From Verrucomicrobiota bacterium (GTDB taxonomy: Bacteria; Verrucomicrobiota; Verrucomicrobiia; Limisphaerales; J093): 64,000 nucleotides of DNA. A program made the position numbers and the translations under genes. Below are positions 53,135 to 61,564 of the stretch, piece after piece; position 1 is the stretch's first letter, and every line of letters starts with the position of its first letter. The stretch is from NCBI GenBank assembly GCA_027493615.1, contig JAOSKK010000038.1, forward strand, positions 1 to 64,000, given 5' to 3'. The notes under the pieces were generated by a model, which saw only the letters and a list, made by a program, of their open reading frames with translations, did not search any database and was not told the origin of the DNA.

Positions 53135-53293
53135 TTACCGGCCTTGCCCGAAGGGGACAGTGGGGCAGTTGCCCAAGTGTAGTCCCTCGGGGGTCTTCAC
53201 CCGCCGCTTCTTCTTCACCGGGAAGATCGGTTTGGGCAGGGCCGGCCGAAACAGAGCCGGGTCGATGATGATAGTGATGCGTGTCTCGTTCAT
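53135..53293 (-). CDS. Small basic hypothetical protein, first gene of the operon
   Basis: 52 aa from ATG 53293 with GGAAAG 4 bases upstream: MNETRITIIIDPALFRPALP, KPIFPVKKKRRVKTPEG. An upstream in-frame extension was rejected for lack of a ribosome-binding site. First gene after the promoter at 53335-53362. Confidence 0.6.
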   Translation of the reverse strand: MNETRITIIIDPALFRPALPKPIFPVKKKRRVKTPEGLHLGNCPTVPFGQGR

Positions 53294-53334
53294 CTGCTTT
53301 CCTTTCGTTGTCCTTGTTGTTTCCACAGTTAGAA

Positions 53335-53362
53335 GATATACGCTGACCGCGTATGTTGACAA
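53335..53362 (-). promoter_or_regulatory. Promoter with operator upstream of the small-protein operon
   Basis: Minus strand TTGTCA (53362-53357), 16-base spacer, TATATC (53340-53335), with inverted repeat TACGCGGTCAGCGTA in the spacer. 28 of the bases around it match the promoter at 51938-51965 with few differences, including the upstream CCATTGTCA. Confidence 0.75.
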
Positions 53363-53447
53363 TGGAAAAGGTGCCTCGCGCATCCGTTTGTTCCCAAGAC
53401 GGGTAGGAGAGGCAGGTTACTATCCTTCGGAAGACGTCCCTGACATC

Positions 53448-54203
53448 TCAATAGGTCCAGGGAAGGGCGATCGAGCGCGCACTCGGGTTGCGCTCCTGCT
53501 TGGTCGCCGTCCGGCTCAGCCGCTTGGGCACCACCGCCGCCCCGAAGTACCGCTTGAGCAAGGCCGTCGCCCCTTCCTCGCCCCCGCCAGCCCGGAACTC
53601 CGCCATCCCGCCCCGCCCGGTGTACGTGTCCTTGAACCCGAACGCGAAGCGCCCGTCGAACCACGCATAGCGATGGTGGTAGGCGTTGAGCAGGCACACC
53701 CAGTAGTCGTCCATCGGCAACGTGCAGTCCTTCGGGAACCAGAGCCGGTGCCCCGCGAGGAACCCGATCGCCCCGGCCGGCGAGTACCCCCGAACCGGAA
53801 CGGCCGGTGCTCCCGGTACGTCAGCGGATTGGCGTGGCTCGCGAACCCGAAGAAGTGCGCCCCCAGTTGGCGGGCCGTGGCGGCGGCGTTCTGGATCACC
53901 TCGGCGGCCACTTCGGGCGGGGCAATCGCCGTCACCGGCGCCCCGGTAGCGCCAGACCCGGTAGAGCCCGAGGCAATCGTCATCGAGCTGGAAGTTGGAG
54001 GGGTAGCGCTCCAGGACCCACTGCCGTTTGGCGGGCAGGCCCACCACGCTGTCGGGGTGAGTCACGAGCTGTTCGGGCGGATGGTGCCGGGCGTACGCCG
54101 CGGCCTGCGACTCGGGCACCAGCACCCGGGCCCCGGCGACATGCCGGTGGGTCGTCACCCGGCCGGCCCGCTTGTGCGAGAGGATCAGGATCGGGATTTC
54201 CAT
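53448..54203 (-). pseudogene. TAGT-like glycosyltransferase, two or more frameshifts
   Basis: ATG 54203: MEIPILILSHKRAGRVTTHR, then ARVLVPESQAAAYARHHPPE, VGLPAKRQWVLERYPSNFQL and DDDCLGLYRVW. The N-terminal I-I-S--RA---T strand, the VPE--AA-Y motif and the DDD metal site are those of GT-A-type glycosyltransferases of the TET/JBP-associated (TAGT) group found in phages. Later pieces: PPEVAAEVIQNAAATARQLG, FFGFASHANPLTYR, IGFLAGHRLWFPKDCTLPMD, DYWVCLLNAYHHRYAWFDGR. Such enzymes are proposed to glycosylate modified bases. The start overlaps the ParB-like gene's end by 19 bases. No TET/JBP oxygenase is seen nearby. Confidence 0.7.
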
Positions 54204-54967
54204 AGCGCGTTGAACCGGCGGAAGTCCAGGACCTGGGTCAGGCCCACCGTCCCCCGGCGGTCCAGCCCCTTGGGGAGGTCGAGCATCGTGCTCAGGGCCG
54301 CCCATTCCTGGCCGGTCCGGGTGAAGATCAGGACCCCGTTGTAGGCCTCGTCGATGGTCGGCACCAGTTCGTACACCCCCGCCGCCGGCCGGTCCTCCTC
54401 CTCCCCGGCCTCGAGGTCCCGCAGGATCGCCGCCATCCGCTCCGAGATCCCGTCGGCCTCGAGCTGCCGGACCAGGGCCTCGAGCTGCTCGTCCCCGACG
54501 ACCCCCAACTCGGCCAGCTTGTTGTCCGCCAGCAGGTGGGCTAGCTCCTCGGCCGGCGAGCCGAAGTCCTGGTACTCGACGGGCGCCTCTCCGGCCCCGA
54601 GCGACTCGAGGGCAAGCAACTGACCGTGGCCCACCACCAGGAACCCGCTGGCTTTCGAGATCACCAGCGGCCGGCGCAGCCCCTGGTAACGGAGGATCTC
54701 GGCAAAGAGGGCCACCTGCGGTTCGGGGTGCTTCTTCGGGTTCTGCGGGTGCGGCCGCACCTGCGGGAGCGCGAGCAACGTGTCGAAGCGGCACCGGATC
54801 GGGATCGGACCGGCCGTGGTCGCAATCGCTGCGACAGGCGGCGACACTGTCGCAGGGCCATCGCCGGCCGAGCCGTCCGGCTGGACCACGAGTTCAGGGC
54901 CGCTGGCATTGGCGGGAGCGGGCGTTCTGTCCCCCGCGGGGCGTGTGGGCTTCTTCGGGTTTTTCAT
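54185..54967 (-). CDS. ParB/Spo0J-like domain protein
   Basis: 260 aa from ATG 54967 (overlapping the previous stop): MKNPKKPTRPAGDRTPAPAN. A 75-residue low-complexity lead is followed by the ParB N-terminal domain: LPQVRPHPQNPKKHPEPQVA, ILRYQGLRRPLVISKASGFL and VVGHGQLLALESLG. The GH(G)-L-AL form replaces the GERR box and is common in phage ParB-like proteins linked to DNA modification rather than partition. C-terminal part: ELAHLLADNKLAELGVVGDE, YNGVLIFTRTGQEWAALSTM. Directly upstream of the TAGT-like gene and translationally coupled. Confidence 0.82.
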   Translation of the reverse strand: MKNPKKPTRPAGDRTPAPANASGPELVVQPDGSAGDGPATVSPPVAAIATTAGPIPIRCRFDTLLALPQVRPHPQNPKKHPEPQVALFAEILRYQGLRRPLVISKASGFLVVGHGQLLALESLGAGEAPVEYQDFGSPAEELAHLLADNKLAELGVVGDEQLEALVRQLEADGISERMAAILRDLEAGEEEDRPAAGVYELVPTIDEAYNGVLIFTRTGQEWAALSTMLDLPKGLDRRGTVGLTQVLDFRRFNALWKSRS

Positions 54968-55620
54968 GGGACACCGTTTTTGGGGCCGCGACGCGCGAAG
55001 TCCGGGGTGGCCCGGACCCTGACCCTGGGGGGCAGGCCAAAGAGATTTCCTCGATTGCGCGCACGGGAAGGCACCTTCCTGCCCTCGGAACGATCCGGAC
55101 GTGTCCGGGTAGCGGACCCACCCCTCCGACGCGTCAGAGCCGCCTTTGCGCGCACGTGCGAGCCCTTCGCCCAAAATCGCCCCTTCACGCGGCTTCTCCT
55201 TCCCCGCCTGGCCTGTCCCCGGCGCCGGGGTGCGCCGCCAGTTCTTGGCCCGTTGCTGGGCCCGGTTGCGCCACTCGGCCAGGCGCGACATCTGGCCGGT
55301 GAGCTTGGCCATGTGCTCGGGCGTGACCCCGCAGCGGCGGGCGAGTTCTTTCACCGAGGGCTGCCGGTGATGTTGCCCGGGTTCAGGGTCCAGGCCAGGG
55401 CGATGACCCGCAGGCCGACGATGTGGCGGGCGGGCCGGCCATCGGGCAGCAGGGCCCGGAGCAGCCGGCTGAACGCGATCAGGGCCTTGGGACAGGCCCC
55501 GGGCTGCGGGGTGCCGTCGAGCCGTTCGTAGACCTCCTCGTAGTCGAACTGGGCGCACCCGGCGCACCCGGTCGGGTCGCAGTCGGGGTGCAGGCGGGCT
55601 TCGTCGAAGGGCGGCTTCAC
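54964..55620 (-). pseudogene. Hypothetical protein with helix-turn-helix, frameshifted
   Basis: GTG 55620 overlaps the previous stop (GTGA): MKPPFDEARLHPDCDPTGCA, then GCAQFDYEEVYERLDG, RLLRALLPDGRPARHIVGLR and VIALAWTLNPGN. After a shift near 55360: SVKELARRCGVTPEHMAKLT, a helix-turn-helix, and GQMSRLAEWRNRAQQRAKNW. The C-terminal Gly/Arg-rich part shifts again and ends KNGVP at 54964. The CDPTGCAGC cysteine cluster may bind metal. Probably DNA-binding. Confidence 0.5.
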
Positions 55621-55718
55621 TTGCGGCGGCGGCGGGTCAGGAGCCACCAGCGCAGGGCGGTGGCGGTGACGGTGATCCGGAACCAGAGCCGGGCGAGGAG
55701 GCGACGCAGGGCATTCAT
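55617..55718 (-). CDS. Very small basic peptide with one hydrophobic stretch
   Basis: 33 aa: MNALRRLLARLWFRITVTAT, then ALRWWLLTRRRRK. Start overlaps the RusA stop and stop overlaps the next GTG, which argues for translation. It could be a membrane-active peptide. Confidence 0.4.
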   Translation of the reverse strand: MNALRRLLARLWFRITVTATALRWWLLTRRRRK

Positions 55719-56107
55719 GGGCTGATCGAGACCACTACCCCCTCGGCCCCGCCGGTGGCCACCTGGGCGTACTCCCAGGCGACCTGGGCGTCAGCATCGT
55801 CGAGCCCGAGCCAGGCGGCGATGGCGTCCCGGAGGTGCTTGCAGCCGGCGACGAGGTTGTCCCCGTCGGGCAGGAGGCGGCGCCGATGAACGACGAGGGT
55901 GACGGTGGGACGATACCGGCGGCCGCACGCACCCAGGCCCGTCGAGCGGCTACAGCGTTGCGGTGGCTCCGGCTCCAGTGGGCCCCCAGGAGCCGGTTCA
56001 GCGAGGGCGGCCGGTAGCCGACCCAGACGACGATCCGGCCGGGCCCAGGTTCCGGGGCGGACTTCGACATAGCCGAGGGCTTCCAGTTGCGAGCGGGTCA
56101 GGGTCAT
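55715..56107 (-). pseudogene. rusA: RusA-family Holliday junction resolvase, frameshifted
   Basis: Frame 1 gives MTLTRSQLEALGYVEVRPGT and the C-terminal half PDGDNLVAGCKHLRDAIAAW, LGLDDADAQVAWEYAQVATG; frame 2 gives IVVWVGYRPPSLNRLLGAHW, SRSHRNAVAARRAW. Together: PPSLN, R-----K-----W, DGDN--K-L-DAI---L--DDA, the RusA signature with its catalytic aspartates. It resolves recombination intermediates during phage replication or packaging. Two one-base breaks (about 56035 and 55920). Confidence 0.78.
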
Positions 56108-56433
56108 GGCTCGTCGATGCCCTCGTAGAACCGGGCCATCCGCCTGGTCATGACGTCCAACGCTTCGGCGTCGCTGATGGCGTCACGCATGCGCTCGATG
56201 GTTTCGTTGGCAACGGCCGACACCCTGGCTCCGAGGTCCGGCCGATGGACGAACACGAGGGTGAGGTCCGCATTGGGTCCGGTCGTGGCGGCTCGCCGGG
56301 AGCGGACGTAGCAGCCTGGGTACGCCTTGCTCAGGGCGAGGGAGAGCCGCACCCGGTCGATGATCTGGCGCTCGTAGTTGGCTTCGAGTTCACGGACGGA
56401 CATGGCACGGCTTGGAGGGGAGGGACGTTTCAT
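56104..56433 (-). CDS. Hypothetical phage protein
   Basis: 109 aa from ATG 56433 (56403 is an alternative; the frame stays open to 56652): MKRPSPPSRAMSVRELEANY, then ERQIIDRVRLSLALSKAYPG, TGPNADLTLVFVHRPDLGAR and DAEALDVMTRRMARFYEGID. No family was recognised. Overlaps RusA by ATGA. The open frame upstream crosses a palindrome at 56507-56532, which makes the short start more likely. Confidence 0.6.
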   Translation of the reverse strand: MKRPSPPSRAMSVRELEANYERQIIDRVRLSLALSKAYPGCYVRSRRAATTGPNADLTLVFVHRPDLGARVSAVANETIERMRDAISDAEALDVMTRRMARFYEGIDEP

Positions 56434-56498
56434 GGGTCGTTCAGGGTGACGGCGGAACTGATGGGTTGGTTGGGGGTCAGGGGCCGGCAGCCGGCGTA

Positions 56499-56536
56499 AG
56501 TAAAGCCCCTCTATAGCTATAGAGGGGCTTACTTTC
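56499..56536. repeat. Perfect palindrome (terminator or operator)
   Basis: The centre AGCCCCTCTATAGCTATAGA to GGGGCT is a 26-bp perfect palindrome, with GTAA/TTAC extending the symmetry. As RNA it would form a 12-bp stem on either strand. It lies between the primase-helicase gene and the next gene. Confidence 0.7.
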
Positions 56537-56635
56537 GCCGTGCCGGCGGCGGAAATAGGAAAAGGTGGTTTGCCGCTTTCGCCGTGGGGGCGAAAGTAGG
56601 CAGCGGCGAAAGCAGCTTTCAGGGCCTTTGCCGTG
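56533..56635. repeat. Iteron-like cluster beside the primase-helicase gene
   Basis: TTTCGCCGTG at 56533 and 56577, TTTGCCGTG at 56627, and inverted CGAAAG at 56591 and 56607. Repeats spaced about 44-50 bases apart, adjacent to replication genes, could be the phage origin. Confidence 0.4.
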
Positions 56636-56648
56636 GGGTTTTGCCGGT

Positions 56649-58597
56649 TCATGACTGACCCTCCTTGCGCAGCCACGAGGCGAGGTGTCGCTCGGCGGTG
56701 CGTTCGTGGACCCCCCACGACTCGGCGGCCGCCCGGATGGCTGCGGCCTTGGACTCGAAGCGGGGGTGTCACCGTCGAAGGCATCCCGCACGAAGGTCTC
56801 GACCTGCTCGTCGCTGACCTTCGGCGGCCGGTGCGCTGGCCTGGGGGACCCGCTGCAGACCGGGCCTTGAGCGGGCGGCGGTGGGCCGTCGGATCCGCCT
56901 CCAGCGCGCGTTCCCAGACCGGGTACTGCCAACGAACGACAAAGGGGGCGATGGGGGCAAAGTTCCGCAGGTGCATCTCGACGATCATGTGCTCGTCCTC
57001 CTGATGCGGGCTCAGCGTGATGATGGCGTCCGGATCCCGGGCCCACACTCCCGACCCCGAGGCGCGGTCGATGCTGTGCTTCTCCGCGGCCGTCCCCTTG
57101 GCGAAGTGGTGACAGAAGACCACCGTCGCGTCCGCCTCCCGGCCCACCTGCTCGAACTCGTTGAGCAGCCGGCCCACATCCTCGGCGGCGTTCTCCTGGG
57201 CCAGGTGGTTGAGCTTGTAGGTCGGATCCAGGATGATCAGCCCGATCCCCTCGGCCGCGCAGTGCCGCAGCAACCGCGCGCGGATCAACGGCAGGGTCAC
57301 CCCGTACCCGCGCAGGTGCCAGCTCCAGAGCGGGTAGTCGCCCACCGCGCCGCTGAGCTTGACCTTCTCGATCTCCTGCCGCCGGTGACGGAAGGCGAAG
57401 TTCTGCAACTCGAGGTTCACGTACAGCACGGGGACCTGCGTGGTCGGGATGCCCAGCCAGCCCACGCCGCTGGCCACGCTCACGGCCAGGTCGGTCAGCA
57501 GGTAGGTCTTCCGCGCCTTCGAGGGGCCGGCGATCATGCCCTTGGCGCCGCGGTAGAGCACCCCCTGCACGATCTCGACCGGTGTGGGCCAGTCGGCCTC
57601 TTCCTCCTGTTCCAGGGACAGGATGGGGAGGCAGCACCAGGGAGACCTGGGGAGCGTCCTGGGAGCCTCCGGGGAGCGTCGGAACCGACTGGGGAGAGGT
57701 AGGGGAGGCCGAGCCCGCCTCCAGGCGCCGGGTAGCCCCGTAGCCCAGCTCGGCCAGGCGCCGCGCCGCCGCGGTGAAGTCGCTCCCGCACTCGAGGACG
57801 GCGAAGACATGCCAGGGCCGGTACACGTGCTGGGCCTCGAACGCGGTCGAAGTCGTGAACACCCAGAACCGGCCCGGGACGATGTCCCAGGAGGCCGAGA
57901 TCCCCGGTCCTTCCCCCGGCCGGGTCCAGTAGTGCCCGCTGCCGTCGGCCCGCGTCCAACCATGCCTGAGCAAGAGCCCCGGCACGTCCCCGCGCGCGTC
58001 GAAGTCGTCCCCCGGCGAAGTCGCGGCGCCGGCCGGGACCTGGGGACGAAACTCGCGGGGCTGGTGCTCGTTGAACGACCGGGCCACGGCCAAGAGATCG
58101 TCCCGCTCGTCCTGGGTGAGCGTCGGGATCGCCGACCAGTCGCCCTGGATGAGCCGGTACCCGGGCGAGGGGCAGATCAGGAAGTAACCGCCGGCGCCGC
58201 GGGTCTCCAGGAGCACTTCCTTCCGCGGGTTCTCGGCCAGCTTCAGGTTGCGGAGCTCCGCGTCACACCGCCAGACCAGGTGGTAACCGCCCGAGGGGGT
58301 GCGCTGGATCAGGAGTCGCTCGAGCAACGGCCCCAGCCCGAGGTCCTCACACCGCTGCAGCAGCCGGTCCCACAGACCGGGGTCGGCGTGCTTGGTGTCC
58401 ACGTCCAGGCACTGGATCTTCCCGCCCAGCACGGCGAGGGACGCGCCGTTGTCGAACCATCGCCGGCACTCTTCCTCCGTCGGCAGGGTCTCCGCGTACC
58501 GGCTCCAGGCCACCTTCGGGCGCTTGTCGGGCCCGACCGGGATGCAGGCGGCCTGCTCGACCCGGAGCAGGTGCAGGGCGGTTTCGAGCGAGGTCAT
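56649..58597 (-). pseudogene. Bifunctional primase-polymerase with helicase domain, several frameshifts
   Basis: ATG 58597 with GGGGGAGA upstream: MTSLETALHLLRVEQAACIP. The AEP primase-polymerase domain has IPVGPDKRPKVAWSRYAETL, IQCLDVDTKHADPG (the catalytic DxD), QRTPSGGYHLVWRC and LLETRGAGGYFLICPSPGYR. After a shift near 57650 a RepA-like hexameric helicase domain follows: GMIAGPSKARKTYLLTDLAV (Walker A), GIGLIILDPTYKLNHLAQ (Walker B) and TVVFCHHFAKGTAAEKHSID. The end DEQVETFVRDAFDGDT then FESKAAAIRAAAESWG ... WLRKEGQS, an HTH-like tail, is in two further frames, stop at 56649. It primes and unwinds phage DNA. Confidence 0.85.
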
Positions 58598-58800
58598 GTG
58601 AACATCTCCCCCAGACCGCGGGCATAGAGTTTGGCCAGGTGGAACGAGACCACCGGCCGGGTCCGCGAGCGTTTCGGCCAGATCATCAAGGTCCCCTTTG
58701 GATCGACGGCAAAGACCAGCGCCGGTTTGACGCCGTGCGGGGTCTGCTGCGGATCGCACTCGACGGCGCGGACCAGTCGCTTCGTTCGGATCGTGGTCAT
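58594..58800 (-). CDS. Small hypothetical protein in the replication operon
   Basis: 68 aa: MTTIRTKRLVRAVECDPQQT, PHGVKPALVFAVDPKGTLMI, WPKRSRTRPVVSFHLAKLYA. Overlaps the primase-polymerase ATG and follows the small membrane peptide by 3 bases. No family was recognised. Confidence 0.65.
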   Translation of the reverse strand: MTTIRTKRLVRAVECDPQQTPHGVKPALVFAVDPKGTLMIWPKRSRTRPVVSFHLAKLYARGLGEMFT

Positions 58801-58803
58801 ACC

Positions 58804-58896
58804 TCAGAGCTCTCCCGGCCACAGCAGGGCCATCACCCCACCCGCCACCACACCCAGCAGCAGGAGGACAAAGACCGCGAGGATCACGCTGCCCAT
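58804..58896 (-). CDS. Single-helix membrane peptide
   Basis: 30 aa: MGSVILAVFVLLLLGVVAGG, then VMALLWPGEL. Strong ribosome-binding site (GGGAGGAA, 5 bases before ATG 58896) and overlap with the helicase stop support translation. One transmembrane helix fills the protein. Could be a holin-like or superinfection factor; not provable. Confidence 0.55.
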   Translation of the reverse strand: MGSVILAVFVLLLLGVVAGGVMALLWPGEL

Positions 58897-60428
58897 GCCG
58901 GTTCCTCCCTTTCGACCCGCGGTTTGGGTGCCCCGCCGAACTTCCGATCCAGGAACTCGCCCGCCTCGGCAAACGTGGCCGCGTACGGATCGGGGTGGCC
59001 CAGCTTCACCAGCCACTTCACCTGCTTGGGCGTCGCCAGCCCCAGATCCCGCCGGGCGAAGAGGATCTCCAGGAGCTTGTTCGCATGCCCCTTGCAGCTC
59101 ACCCGCTCCAGGCCAAAGCCCATCCGCTCCAGCGCCGCCGCCTGCTTCGGGCTCACCGGCTCACGCTCCCAGGCCATGGTCGGTTCGTAGTCCAGCAACA
59201 ACGGGCTGCCCAGGCCGACCGCGAACTCAATCGCGTCCACCACCCGCATGTTGCGCTGGGCCTGCGCGGCCAGTTGCTCGGCCAGCTTCCGACGCCGCTC
59301 CTCGGTGGCCACCGCGTCCACTTCGAGCAGGTCCATCTGTTCGCCCCGGGCGAGAACCTCGGTCATCGCCTGGTCCTGCTGCGGGGTCTGCGCAATGAGC
59401 CGGGCCGGCCGGATCAGGTCCATCGAGTCCGAGAGGAACAGGGGGTCGAGCACCAACAGGTTCTCCTTGCCCGGGTGGATCCGGGTCCCGCGGCCGATCA
59501 TCTGCGAGTAGAGGACCAGCGACTTGGTCGGCCGCAGCACCATGACGCAGTCCAGCGAGGGTTCGTCCCAGCCGGTCGTGAGCAGCGAGGCGTTGCAGAT
59601 GATGTCCGCTTCCCGCCGTCGGAAAGTCTCCAGCTCGCTCCGGTCCTCCCCGTCGACATGCACCGCGCGGAGCCCGATCTCGCGGCAGGCCGCGACGAAC
59701 CGCTTGCTCGTCTCGATCAGGGGCAGGAACACCACCGTCCGCCGGCCGCGCGCGTGCTCGGCCAGGATCTCGGCGCACTCGGCCAGGTGCGGCTCGATGG
59801 CTTCACCCAGGTCGTCCTCTCGGTAGTCGCCGCTGCGGGTTCGGACCTCCGAGAGATCCACACGGACGGGTACGGACTGGATGACGATCCGGGCCAGGTA
59901 ACCGTCCTTGATCAGCTCAATCAGGCCGATCTCGCACGGGATCGTCTGGTAGAAGGTGGCGAGCTGCTGTTTGTCCGAGCGGAACGGGGTGGCGGTGATC
60001 CCGATGACCTGGGCGGAGGCGAAGTGGCCGAGCACCGCCTGCGCCTGGGTGCCGAGCGTCCCCCTGTGGGCTTCATCGACGATGACCAGGCTGAAGTAGT
60101 CCCGCGGCCATTTGCCCAGGCGGCGCGCCAGGCTTTGGGGTCGGTGCACCACCAGGCGGTCACCCCGGCTGGGCGTGTTCGGCTCGGCCATCTCGACCTG
60201 CGGGATCACGCCGGCCCAAACCCCCAGCTTGTCGGCCGCCTGCTTCACCAACTCCTGCGCATCGGCCAGGAACAGCACCGGGCCAAAGGGCAGACACCGC
60301 CGGGCGATCTCGCCGGCCATGACCCCTTTCCCGGATCCGGTGGGGGCCACGCCCAGCACCCGGTCGAACTCGACCAGGGCGCCGAGCATGGCGTCCACGA
60401 AACGGGGCTGATAGGGCCGCAGGGGCAT
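58884..60428 (-). CDS. SF2 DNA helicase (DEAH type, UvsW-like)
   Basis: 514 aa, intact: MPLRPYQPRFVDAMLGALVE. Motif I VAPTGSGKGVMAGEIARRCL, motif II SLVIVDEAHRGTLG, motif III VIGITATPFRSDKQ, motif V ICNASLLTTGWDEPSLDCVM, motif VI LYSQMIGRGTRIHPGKENLL. The C-terminal extension (SPKQAAALERMGFG, TPKQVKWLVKLGHPDP) is typical of phage-encoded helicases of this type, used in replication restart and recombination. Starts 3 bases after the SSB-like gene and ends within the next small gene's start. Confidence 0.92.
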   Translation of the reverse strand: MPLRPYQPRFVDAMLGALVEFDRVLGVAPTGSGKGVMAGEIARRCLPFGPVLFLADAQELVKQAADKLGVWAGVIPQVEMAEPNTPSRGDRLVVHRPQSLARRLGKWPRDYFSLVIVDEAHRGTLGTQAQAVLGHFASAQVIGITATPFRSDKQQLATFYQTIPCEIGLIELIKDGYLARIVIQSVPVRVDLSEVRTRSGDYREDDLGEAIEPHLAECAEILAEHARGRRTVVFLPLIETSKRFVAACREIGLRAVHVDGEDRSELETFRRREADIICNASLLTTGWDEPSLDCVMVLRPTKSLVLYSQMIGRGTRIHPGKENLLVLDPLFLSDSMDLIRPARLIAQTPQQDQAMTEVLARGEQMDLLEVDAVATEERRRKLAEQLAAQAQRNMRVVDAIEFAVGLGSPLLLDYEPTMAWEREPVSPKQAAALERMGFGLERVSCKGHANKLLEILFARRDLGLATPKQVKWLVKLGHPDPYAATFAEAGEFLDRKFGGAPKPRVEREEPAWAA

Positions 60429-60430
60429 GG

Positions 60431-60897
60431 TCAGAACGGGATTTCGTCGTCGTCGTCAGCGGCCGGGGCGATTTCCGGGAAGGGGCCGCGGCCGGTGCCG
60501 CCTTCAGGCTGACCCTCAGCAAGAGGGACCGCGCCCGTCCGCTGAGCTTCGCCAGGAACGCCTTGTCCGCCGTCTTGGCCTGCTTCCGGGTTGATCCAGC
60601 GCACCCGCACGCGCATGTTGCCGTCGGGTTCTCCTCCTCCTCGGCCACGATGGAACACCGCTTGCCCGCGAGCTGGCGGTTGATCGTGTCGAAGTCCCCG
60701 TCAAAGCCGAAGGCTTCCTGGAGGGTCTTGAGCGACCGCTCGAATGCCTTGTCGCTCAGGTAGAGGTAGGCATCGGTCAGCTCCTTCTCATCGGTGCACA
60801 GAAACAGGTTCACGTAGGGCGTGCCGGTCTGCGAAACGCCGACGTTGCATTCCTTCACGGTGGCCTTGTATCGGCCGGGTATCTTCAGGCTAGGCAT
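60431..60897 (-). pseudogene. SSB-like phage protein (DUF669-like), frameshifted
   Basis: ATG 60897 overlaps the previous stop: MPSLKIPGRYKATVKECNVG, then TGTPYVNLFLCTDEKELTDA, YLYLSDKAFERSLKTLQEAF and GFDGDFDTINRQLAGKRCSI. After a shift near 60625: PDGNMRVRVRWINPEAGQ. The end is APAADDDDEIPF, an acidic tip like the C-terminal DDDIPF tail by which bacterial SSB recruits replication enzymes. It sits next to the helicase and the RecA-like ATPase, consistent with a single-strand annealing or binding role. Confidence 0.72.
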
Positions 60898-61564
60898 GGG
60901 TGGTCCTTACGGTGGCGACCGGGGCGGTGTTGACCCGTACCCCGGGCAGTTCCTTGGTGGTCAGGAGCGCCTCTTTGATGGCGGCGATCCTGGGTTTGAG
61001 TTCAACAAGGTCCGGCCGCGCCGCGTACAGCGCCGCCGGATTGAAAACATCCACGGTGACCGCGCTGCGCAGGCCCGTGCCCGCCATCTTCGGCGGGGCC
61101 GCCTGGGCAACGGCGTCGTTGGTTCTCTGCACGGCCGCACGGATCATGTCCGCCGCCTTCTGGTCATCCTGTTCCCTGGCCGCGGCCGCGATGCGGGCCG
61201 CTTCCTCTGCCTGCGCCTTCGCCTTGGCCTCGGACTGGATCCGGCGCAGGTTGTCCATCCAGCCGCCGAGCAGCCGCTGAAGCCGGATGACCTCCGGACC
61301 AAGCGGACCGCTGATCTCCTTGGCCACTGCGTCGATGGCCCGGCCCAATTCGAGGACCGGCGCCTTGACCTCGCCGCGCGATCTCTCCACCCCGCGCGTC
61401 AGGCTCACCGCGTCGGCCAGGACCTTGCTCGTGTAGTCGGCCTCGAGCTGATCGGCGATCTCGATGATGCCGCGACATTCGCTCAGCACCTTGTCCCGCT
61501 GCGCGATAACCTCGGGCACCGGGGAGAACGTGGGCAAGTCCCCGACCCGGATCATGGCTTTCAT
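60890..61564 (-). CDS. Hypothetical phage coiled-coil protein
   Basis: 224 aa from ATG 61564 (overlapping the previous stop): MKAMIRVGDLPTFSPVPEVI. Helical: SECRGIIEIADQLEADYTSK, LAGRAIDAVAKEIS-type segment, RIQSEAKAKAQAEEAARIAA. C-terminal AVTVDVFNPAALYAARPDLV and RIAAIKEALLTTKELPGVRV. Such proteins are found between Sak4-type ATPases and SSB-like genes in many phages; function unknown. The longer upstream frame is antisense-like and was not used. Confidence 0.68.
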   Translation of the reverse strand: MKAMIRVGDLPTFSPVPEVIAQRDKVLSECRGIIEIADQLEADYTSKVLADAVSLTRGVERSRGEVKAPVLELGRAIDAVAKEISGPLGPEVIRLQRLLGGWMDNLRRIQSEAKAKAQAEEAARIAAAAREQDDQKAADMIRAAVQRTNDAVAQAAPPKMAGTGLRSAVTVDVFNPAALYAARPDLVELKPRIAAIKEALLTTKELPGVRVNTAPVATVRTTHA

